This document shows, one piece after another, positions 30,656-36,264 of a stretch of 36,264 nucleotides of DNA (positions are counted from its first letter, which is position 1; the number at the start of each line of letters is the position of its first letter). The position numbers and the translations under genes were made by a program. The notes below the pieces were generated by a model that had not been told where the DNA came from, did not search any database, and was given only the letters and a program-made list of their open reading frames with translations. Source of the stretch: JAMLIN01 sp964509685 (GTDB lineage Bacteria > Pseudomonadota > Gammaproteobacteria > Burkholderiales > Burkholderiaceae_E); contig CAZDYQ010000023.1 of the NCBI GenBank assembly GCA_964509685.1, forward strand, positions 1-36,264, given 5' to 3'.

Positions 30656-31285
30656 TCAGGCTGGCCGCGCGTCGATGACCGAAACCCCGTCGACTTCGCT
30701 GTAGCGCCAGTCGTACTCCATGTACTGCGCCGTCTTCAGCGCCACGTCGGTGCCGTACAGGCGGGCCACCAGGTACAGCGCCGCATCGGTTCCGGCCGAG
30801 ACGCCCGCCGAGAACACGAGGTCGCCGTTGTCCACCACGCGCGCCTTCGGATGGATGTGCAGATCCTTGCCCATCGCGTCGAGCAGGGGCAGGCCCACCT
30901 GGTGGGTGACGATGTGCTTGCCGTCGGCAAGGCCCGCACTGGTCACGATCAGCGCACCGGTGCAGACCGAGAGAATGATGCCGCCGCGCTCGTGATGGCG
31001 CCTGACGTGCTCGAGCGTGGCGGGATTGACGCATTCGCGCCGTGAGCCCGGGCCGCCCGGAACGACCAGGATATGCGGCTCGGGCTGCTCGTCGTAGGCG
31101 TACTCCGGGTTGATGCTGAGCTTGCCTCGCGCAAGAACCGGGCGCAGCCGCTGCGCGGTGGTATAGACATCGAAGCAGCGCATGCCGCTCAGCAGGCCCG
31201 CCACGTTGAACACCTCGAACGGCCCGGCGAAATCCAGGACTTCCACGTCTTCGAACAGCAGGACCGACACGATCCGGGTAGTCAT
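30656..31285 (-). CDS. DJ-1/PfpI family protein
   Basis: Glutamine-amidotransferase-like fold, 209 residues. The nucleophile-elbow Cys is C108 in LSVCTGALIVTSAGL, with the preceding VVPGGPG loop and DFAGPFEVF near the N-terminus. It resembles the isonitrile-hydratase/PfpI branch rather than AraC-type regulators, since no DNA-binding tail follows. The exact reaction is unknown; candidates are an amide or isonitrile hydratase, a glyoxalase-like function or a repair role. The start is the ATG at 31285, with GAGGAG six bases upstream; an ATG two codons earlier touches that site. A 115-bp gap separates it from dctM, and I see no clear promoter in it. Confidence 0.85.
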   Translation of the reverse strand: MTTRIVSVLLFEDVEVLDFAGPFEVFNVAGLLSGMRCFDVYTTAQRLRPVLARGKLSINPEYAYDEQPEPHILVVPGGPGSRRECVNPATLEHVRRHHERGGIILSVCTGALIVTSAGLADGKHIVTHQVGLPLLDAMGKDLHIHPKARVVDNGDLVFSAGVSAGTDAALYLVARLYGTDVALKTAQYMEYDWRYSEVDGVSVIDARPA

Positions 31286-31400
31286 CGCCATCTCCTCGCT
31301 CACGGAACGACGATTCTGCACCGTGCGGGACCATCCTGCTCGCACCCGACGGGCGCGGGATCGCGACGAGGTGTCATGACGCGGGTGAGCGACCGCGATT

Positions 31401-32711
31401 TCAGTTCAGCATCCGGTTCGGCAACCAGGTGATCAGCTCCGGCCAGGCGAGGAACAGTCCGACCGTGATGAAGTCCGCGATCACGAACGGGCCCACCCCC
31501 CGGAACACGGTCGATACCGGAATGTCCGGGCGCACGGCCGAGACGACGAAGCAGTTCAGGCCGATGGGCGGGGTGACGAGGCACACCTCCGCCATCTTCA
31601 CCACGATGATGCCGAACCAGATGGAGTCGTAGCCCAGCGCCATCACGGCCGGGTAGACGACAGGCAGGGTGAGCAGGAGCATGCCGATGGCGTCCATGAA
31701 CATGCCGAGGACGACATAGCCCAGCAGGATCAGGAGCATCACGACCCAGGGGTCGAAAGGCAGCCCCGTGATGAACCGGGTGAAGTGCTCCGGCAGGCCC
31801 GCGAAGCCCAGGAAGCGCACGAAGACGAGCACGCCCCAGATCAGGGAGAAAATCATCACCGTGAGCTTCGCGGTCTCGAGGAGCGATTCCTTCAGCGCCC
31901 CGAAGCGCATGCCCCGTGCGACGGCCATCACGAACACGACGAAGGCGCCGAGGGCGCCGGCCTCGGTAGGCGTCGCCCAGCCCAGGTACATCGCCGTGAA
32001 GATGATGACGATCACCAGGATCACCGGGAAAGTCCCGGGTAGCGACCTGATCCGGTCGCCCCAGGTGATGCCCTTGATCGAGGGACCGATGGTCGGGTCG
32101 ATCCGGGCCCACACGAGGATGATGGCTCCGTAGATCAAAGCCGAGACGATCCCCGGCACGAACCCGGCCAGCAGCAGCCGACCGACCGATTCCTCGACGA
32201 TGATGGCGTAGATGACGAGGATGGCGCTGGGCGGTATGAGGGTCGCGAGCGTCCCGGCGGCCGCCACCACGCCGGCCGATATGCGCGGGGAATAGTTGGC
32301 CGCGAGCATCTCGGGGATGGCGATGCGCGAGAAGACGGCCGCCGTCGCCGTGGAAGCCCCCGATACCGCCGCGAACCCGGCGGTGGCGAAGACGGACGCC
32401 ACGGCGAGCCCTCCCGGCAGGAACCCGAACCACTTGCGCGCCGCATCGAACAATGAGTGGGTGATCCCGGCGTGGAACGCCAGATAGCCGATGAGTATGA
32501 ACATCGGCAGGACCGACAGCGTGTAGCTGACGGACTTCGAGTGCGGGATCGTGCCGACGATGCCGGCCCCCGCATCCCAGCCGATCATCGCGACCAGGCC
32601 GATGAGGCCGACCGCGGTCGCGGCGATGTAGATGCGTACCCCGACGAGCACCAGGACCAGGAGGGCGACGACGCCGATGATCCCGATCGCATCATTGCCG
32701 AGTTCCGTCAT
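31401..32711 (-). CDS. dctM: TRAP transporter large permease (DctM)
   Basis: Sodium-driven large membrane subunit of a TRAP importer, 436 residues with about twelve hydrophobic segments. Family hallmarks include LPMFILIGYLAFHAGI, GFAAVSGASTATAAVFSRIAIPEM, LIPPSAILVIYAII, ATPTEAGALGAF, GMFMDAIGMLLLTLPVVYP and a TPPIGLNCFV motif near the C-terminus. It pairs with DctQ in the membrane to translocate solute delivered by DctP. The start codon overlaps the dctQ stop (ATGA), indicating translational coupling. Confidence 0.94.
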   Translation of the reverse strand: MTELGNDAIGIIGVVALLVLVLVGVRIYIAATAVGLIGLVAMIGWDAGAGIVGTIPHSKSVSYTLSVLPMFILIGYLAFHAGITHSLFDAARKWFGFLPGGLAVASVFATAGFAAVSGASTATAAVFSRIAIPEMLAANYSPRISAGVVAAAGTLATLIPPSAILVIYAIIVEESVGRLLLAGFVPGIVSALIYGAIILVWARIDPTIGPSIKGITWGDRIRSLPGTFPVILVIVIIFTAMYLGWATPTEAGALGAFVVFVMAVARGMRFGALKESLLETAKLTVMIFSLIWGVLVFVRFLGFAGLPEHFTRFITGLPFDPWVVMLLILLGYVVLGMFMDAIGMLLLTLPVVYPAVMALGYDSIWFGIIVVKMAEVCLVTPPIGLNCFVVSAVRPDIPVSTVFRGVGPFVIADFITVGLFLAWPELITWLPNRMLN

Positions 32712-33376
32712 CTTCCGGTACCCCGCTCGTGGGAGTCGACCCCCACCACCCTGGCCTCCGAAGCCTCGGCCTCGGCCTGTCGCTTGACGTCGGCTACCAG
32801 GGGCACGGCGATCGGCGTCGCCCCGGGGTTCACGAAGAGACGTGCATAGCCGAGAAGATTCACCAGCAGGCGCAACCACAGGAGCACGAAGGCGACGGCG
32901 ACCAGCATCTTCGAAGGCCACCATGGATACTGGGCATCGATGGTGGAATCGCCGTATTCGTAGGCGCGCAGGGCATGGTCCCAGGTGTACTGGACCAGGA
33001 CGGCCACGACGAAGAGCGCGACGACCGTGCCCACGATCTCGAGCGCCCAGAGCCATCGTCCGCGCAGGTTACCGACCAGCAGCTCCATGCGGACATGGCC
33101 ACTCAGGCGTTCGCAATAGGAGATCGCCAGGAATGCGAAGATGCTGATCGACAGTTCGACCAGGTCCACGTAGCCGAAGATCGAGTAGTTGAAGATCGTA
33201 CGCCCGGCGACGTTGACGACGCCGAGAAGCATGAGCCCGAAGATGCAGAGGGCCGCCAGGAAGGCAAAGAAGCGTTCCACCGGCAGCAGGAAGCTGTCCA
33301 GCCGATCGATCAGGCGGCCAGCCGTGGCCTCCTCGCCCGAAGTCCAGCGGACCGGTCGACTGATCTTGCTGTCCAT
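32708..33376 (-). CDS. dctQ: TRAP transporter small permease (DctQ)
   Basis: Four-helix small membrane subunit of a TRAP importer, 222 residues. Helices lie near residues 30-55, 68-88, 108-130 and 150-175, with NVAGRTIFNYSIFGYVDLVEL typical of DctQ split by the first loop. The C-terminal tail is hydrophilic and charged. The start is the ATG at 33376 with GGAG six bases upstream; a longer frame to 33451 would run into the hairpin-bearing gap after dctP. It is separated from dctP by 123 bp and overlaps dctM by four. Confidence 0.9.
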   Translation of the reverse strand: MDSKISRPVRWTSGEEATAGRLIDRLDSFLLPVERFFAFLAALCIFGLMLLGVVNVAGRTIFNYSIFGYVDLVELSISIFAFLAISYCERLSGHVRMELLVGNLRGRWLWALEIVGTVVALFVVAVLVQYTWDHALRAYEYGDSTIDAQYPWWPSKMLVAVAFVLLWLRLLVNLLGYARLFVNPGATPIAVPLVADVKRQAEAEASEARVVGVDSHERGTGR

Positions 33377-33454
33377 GTCATCTCCTGGCGCCTGGCGGAG
33401 TCTCTCCGGCGAGAGGTGCCGCGAGCGTGCACGAGGACGCCACGATGGCAAGCG

Positions 33455-33482
33455 GCGGTCGCGTCATCGCGGAGGCGACCGC
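33455..33482 (-). other. Hairpin in the dctP-dctQ gap
   Basis: Perfect inverted repeat GCGGTCGC (33455-33462) and GCGACCGC (33475-33482) with a 12-base loop, 17 bp after the dctP stop. There is no T-run. In transporter operons a stem after the binding-protein gene often protects its mRNA and raises its level over the permeases; that is inferred here from position only. Confidence 0.4.
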
Positions 33483-33499
33483 TCCCGTTCCCAGGCAGC

Positions 33500-34549
33500 C
33501 TACTGGCCTGCCGCCTTCTTCGCTTCGGCAAGTACGAGGTCCAGCACGCCCTGCGCATCGAACTTGCCCTTGTTCTCCTCGACCCACTTGTCCCAGACCG
33601 GCTTGGCGGCGATCTTGCGGAACTCCTCGAGCTGTGCCTCGGTGTAGACCACCTCCGTCAGCTTCTCCCGGAACATCGGCAGGTTCTTCTTGTCGATCTC
33701 CTCGTAGGCCTTGATCTGCACTTCGTAGGCGGGCTCCTTCAGTTCCATCAGGAGCTTCTTGTACTGGTCGGGGAGCTTCGCGTAGGCATCCTTGTTGAAG
33801 ACGGTTGCACACTCGGTGGTGCCGGGCGACATGTTCGAGGTGAACCAGTCGGAGATCTCGTGCAGCTTGTAGGAGGCATGCGAATAGGTGTACGGGAAGG
33901 AAGCCGCATCCATCGTGCCGCGCTCGATCCCTGTATAGACCTCGGGGGCCGCGACGGTGGTCAGCGTCGCCCCCAGCTGCTCCATGGCAGTCCCGAGGCC
34001 GCCCCCGGCACGCACGCGCATGCCCTTCCAGTCCTCCAGACTGGTCGGCGGCTTGCCCCGGCCCATGAACTCGTACTGCGGCAGGAGTGCGGACATGTAC
34101 GCCATGGCGTTCCAGTTGTCCATGTCCTTGATGTGATCCGGATGCTTCATCACCGCTTCGCGAACGTGCATCGATACCCGGAGGTCGCCCAGCGGCAGGA
34201 ACGGCAACGTGAGGACCATGGAGACCGGGTTCTTGCCCGGGTGATAGAAGTTGCAGAACTGGGCCGCCTGGAATGCGCCGATCTTGATGCCGTCGAAGTT
34301 CTCCCGGGCCTTGGAGAGCGCCTCGCCGTAGTGGATCTTGATGGTGAACTTGCCCCCGGTCCTCTCTGCCAGCTGGTCGGCCACATATTCCATGCCGGCG
34401 GTGAATGCGCGTTTGGTGCCCCATGTGGACAGGTTCCACGAGACTTTCGGTCCGTCGACCTGGGCCTGTGCCTGGACAAGCGTCGGAATTCCGGTGACGG
34501 TGACAGCACCGGCCACGGTCGCAAGGCGGAACAGCTTCCTGATCATCAT
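33500..34549 (-). CDS. dctP: TRAP transporter solute-binding protein (DctP family)
   Basis: Periplasmic binding protein of 349 residues with a signal peptide: KLFRLATVAGAVTVTG, then a likely cut after VQA near residue 27. The mature part has the TRAP fold, with STWGTKRAFTAGMEYVADQL and the segment GMRVRAGGGLGTAMEQLGA. The latter's Arg (R178 or R180) corresponds to the residue that usually holds a substrate carboxylate. EVYTGIERGTMDA follows, as in the family. The start is the first of two adjacent ATGs (34549), seven bases after GGAG. The ligand is unknown; the conserved Arg argues for an organic acid or acylated amino acid. Confidence 0.92.
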   Translation of the reverse strand: MMIRKLFRLATVAGAVTVTGIPTLVQAQAQVDGPKVSWNLSTWGTKRAFTAGMEYVADQLAERTGGKFTIKIHYGEALSKARENFDGIKIGAFQAAQFCNFYHPGKNPVSMVLTLPFLPLGDLRVSMHVREAVMKHPDHIKDMDNWNAMAYMSALLPQYEFMGRGKPPTSLEDWKGMRVRAGGGLGTAMEQLGATLTTVAAPEVYTGIERGTMDAASFPYTYSHASYKLHEISDWFTSNMSPGTTECATVFNKDAYAKLPDQYKKLLMELKEPAYEVQIKAYEEIDKKNLPMFREKLTEVVYTEAQLEEFRKIAAKPVWDKWVEENKGKFDAQGVLDLVLAEAKKAAGQ

Positions 34550-34790
34550 CCTGCGTCTCCTCTCAAGTGTTCCTTCCACGCCGTCGGCCCATGGCGATGG
34601 GTCGCGAGTTCGGACCATCTTTGCAGATGGGGCCGTCAGCGACAACAAGTGGATTACCCTCAAGGCGGGCCGCGCCGCAGGCGCGGGCGGACCACGCCTT
34701 GGCGAACGTCCACGAAGATTCGTAAGCGCGAGCACGTCCGCGACTGGCGGTAGGATGTGCGTTCCGGTTTCTGGTCCAATCTCCGCCGCA
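34550..34790 (+). other. Divergent intergenic region, dctP / alpha-beta hydrolase
   Basis: A 241-bp gap holding the start signals of both divergent genes. It contains a small stem CATCT/AGATG (around 34617-34630, loop TTGC). On the minus strand TTGTCG and AAAGAT are spaced 17 bp apart, a weak match to a dctP promoter. On the plus strand an in-frame ATG at 34755 could start the hydrolase 12 codons earlier. No clear operator was found. Confidence 0.3.
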
Positions 34791-35972
34791 ATGTTCCATT
34801 CTTCGCTCCCTGCCCCTCTTCCGCTTCCTCCCGGCATCCGCTCGCGTCACGTCCCCGGCGTCAACGGCCTGGCGATGCACGTGCTCGAAGCCGGCTTCGA
34901 CGATGTGAATCGGCCGCTCGTGCTGCTGCTGCACGGGTTCCCGGAACTCGCCTGGAGCTGGCGCAAGGTGATGCTGCCGCTCGCGCAGGCCGGGTACCAC
35001 GTGATCGCGCCCGACCAGCGCGGGTACGGTCGCACGACGGGCTGGGACCCGGACTACGACGGCGACATTTCCGCGTTCGGCATGCTGAACCTCGCCCGCG
35101 ATGCGCTCGGGCTCGTTGCCGCCTTCGGGCGGCGCTCGGTGGCCGCCGTGGTCGGCCACGACTTCGGCTCGCCGGTCGCCGCCTGGTGCGCGCTGCTGCG
35201 GCCCGATGTCTTCCGCTCCGTCGTGATGATGAGCGCGCCATTCGCCGGCCCGCCCGAACTGCCGTTCGGCACGGTGGCATCGCTCGCCGGCAGCGAAGGG
35301 GCCGAGGCGCGGGGCGAGGCGAAGCGAAGCGACATCCATGCGGAGCTCGCGTCGCTCGATCGCCCGCGCAAGCACTACACCTGGTACTACGCGCAGCGCG
35401 AGGCCAACGAGAACATGTGGCGGTGCCCCCAGGGCGTGCATGCCTTCCTGCGTGCCTACTACCACCACAAGAGCGCGGACTGGCCCGGCAATCGGCCTCA
35501 TCCCCTGGCGTCCTGGACGGCCGCCGAGCTGGCGAAGATGCCCACCTACTACATCATGGACCTGCACCTGGGCATGGCGGAGACCGTCGCGCGCGAGATG
35601 CCGTCGCCGGCGCAGGTCGCGGCCAATCGCTGGCTGCCCGACGAGGAACTCGGCGTGTACAGCGCCGAGTACACGCGCACGGGTTTCCAGGGCGGGCTGC
35701 AGTGGTACCGCGCCGCCGCCGACGAAGGGCTCGCCTCCGTGCTGCAGCTCTTCGCCGGCCGCAGGATCGAGGTGCCGGCCGCCTTCATCGCGGGAAGTGC
35801 CGACTGGGGCATCTACCAGCGACCGGGCGCCTTCGAGGCGATGCAATCCAGCGCGTGCGCGCGAATGCTCGGCTGTCATCTCGTCGACGGCGCGGGGCAC
35901 TGGGTCCAGCAGGAACAGCCGGAGCAGACCACGCGCCTGCTCCTCGACTTCCTGGCGCGAGCGGCCGCATGA
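34791..35972 (+). CDS. Alpha/beta hydrolase, epoxide-hydrolase-like
   Basis: Alpha/beta-fold hydrolase of 393 residues. Motifs are HGFPE (48-52, oxyanion region), VIAPDQRGYGRT (71-82), nucleophile D124 in GHDFGSPVA, acid D338 in GSADWGIYQ, and H370 in GAGHWVQQE. Asp as nucleophile and the HGFPE motif point to an epoxide hydrolase or haloalkane-dehalogenase-like enzyme rather than an esterase. Tyr residues in HYTWYYAQ and TYYIMD fit lid tyrosines that polarise an epoxide. The protein is longer than the common ~320 residues, mainly in the cap. The start is uncertain: ATG 34791 is used, but ATG 34755 is possible. The stop overlaps the next start (ATGA). Confidence 0.82.
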   Translation: MFHSSLPAPLPLPPGIRSRHVPGVNGLAMHVLEAGFDDVNRPLVLLLHGFPELAWSWRKVMLPLAQAGYHVIAPDQRGYGRTTGWDPDYDGDISAFGMLNLARDALGLVAAFGRRSVAAVVGHDFGSPVAAWCALLRPDVFRSVVMMSAPFAGPPELPFGTVASLAGSEGAEARGEAKRSDIHAELASLDRPRKHYTWYYAQREANENMWRCPQGVHAFLRAYYHHKSADWPGNRPHPLASWTAAELAKMPTYYIMDLHLGMAETVAREMPSPAQVAANRWLPDEELGVYSAEYTRTGFQGGLQWYRAAADEGLASVLQLFAGRRIEVPAAFIAGSADWGIYQRPGAFEAMQSSACARMLGCHLVDGAGHWVQQEQPEQTTRLLLDFLARAAA

Positions 35973-36264
35973 ACCTGAAGCTTCCCGAGCGCTCCCTGTT
36001 CGCGATCCTCCTGCGCTCGCCGTGGTGGATCAGCATCGCGATCGCGGGCGCGCTGATCGTCGCGGCGCATGCCTTGCTGCATCCGCAGTACGCCAGCCTG
36101 GGCGTCTTCGCGGCGCTGCCGTTCCTCGTCATCGGCGCGATTGCCGGATGGAGGCAGCTAGGCGCACCGAGCCCCGCCCGGGTCGCGGCGACGCTGGAGA
36201 CGGTGAGGTCGATGTCCTGGAGCGAGCTCGCCGACGCGCTCGAGGCGGCCTACCGGGCCGAGGG
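35969..36264 (+). CDS. Two-helix membrane protein, possible restriction-endonuclease-like nuclease, 3' partial
   Basis: Begins with the ATG overlapping the hydrolase stop and stays open to the window end (98 codons visible). Two hydrophobic helices, roughly residues 18-36 and 43-60, follow a short basic N-terminus (MNLKLPERSLFAILLRSPWW). From about residue 68 the sequence turns soluble, with ARVAATLETVRSMSWSELADALEAAYRAEG. The segment MSWSELADALEAAYRAEG resembles the first helix of Mrr/restriction-endonuclease-like domains (pattern: aromatic-EFE-x2-x-x-xFR-x-x-GY). The catalytic D-E-x-K part would lie beyond the edge, so the nuclease assignment is tentative. Confidence 0.5.
   Translation, partial: MNLKLPERSLFAILLRSPWWISIAIAGALIVAAHALLHPQYASLGVFAALPFLVIGAIAGWRQLGAPSPARVAATLETVRSMSWSELADALEAAYRAE

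Noticed and set aside
31389..31396. The octamer GCGACCGC/GCGGTCGC shared by several intergenic hairpins, considered as a dispersed repeat family
   Set aside because: The same octamer occurs repeatedly inside coding regions (for example near 3110, 18257 and 26230), so its presence in gaps is explained by base composition.

Overview
The window is a GC-rich, densely packed stretch of a bacterial chromosome. The gene orders yqgE-ruvX-pyrR-pyrB-pyrC' and rubredoxin-pilG-pilH-pilI-pilJ-chpA, the inactive dihydroorotase paired with PyrB, and a wbpL/wbpM-type polysaccharide block together suggest a betaproteobacterium, probably Burkholderiales or a relative. This is inference from gene order and protein family, not a database result. 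I saw no rRNA, tRNA, CRISPR array, insertion sequence or integrase. No gene-free stretch exceeds 300 bp; the longest gaps are about 240, 220 and 200 bp.

Layout. (1) Positions 2-6733 (+) hold the end of a surface-polysaccharide (O-antigen or capsule) operon: GDP-L-fucose synthase (5' end cut), a GT2 and a GT4 glycosyltransferase, a short-chain epimerase/reductase, a WbpL/WecA-type initiating sugar-phosphate transferase and a WbpM/CapD-type 4,6-dehydratase. apaH follows on the same strand. (2) Positions 7481-12042 (-) hold yqgE/algH, ruvX, pyrR, pyrB, a catalytically dead pyrC' and a plsC-like acyltransferase, mostly with overlapping ends. (3) Positions 12111-16827 (-) encode a three-subunit 2-oxoacid oxidoreductase: a flavoprotein/ferredoxin electron-transfer subunit, a fused gamma-alpha subunit and a TPP-binding beta subunit. 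(4) Positions 17026-26724 (-) hold a rubredoxin and the Pil-Chp chemosensory system for type IV pili (PilG, PilH, PilI, PilJ and a 1975-residue ChpA hybrid kinase). (5) From 26944 to the end lie accessory and metabolic genes: a solitary biotin transporter subunit BioY (+), a DUF488 protein (-), an amidase (+), then on the minus strand a TRAP transporter (dctP, dctQ, dctM), a DJ-1/PfpI protein and an acetylpolyamine-amidohydrolase-like deacetylase. An alpha/beta hydrolase (+) and the start of a membrane-anchored, possibly nuclease-like protein (+, cut by the window end) close the window.

How the genes work together. The polysaccharide block makes a GDP-6-deoxyhexose and probably a UDP-2-acetamido-2,6-dideoxyhexose, and starts a repeat unit on undecaprenyl phosphate. 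The pyr block couples aspartate transcarbamoylase to a structural dihydroorotase-like partner. The Kor block can link 2-oxoacid oxidation to both ferredoxin and NAD(P). The TRAP/DJ-1/deacetylase run, facing an amidase, looks like an uptake and deacylation route for an amide-containing small molecule; its substrate cannot be read from sequence and it is the least explained unit here.
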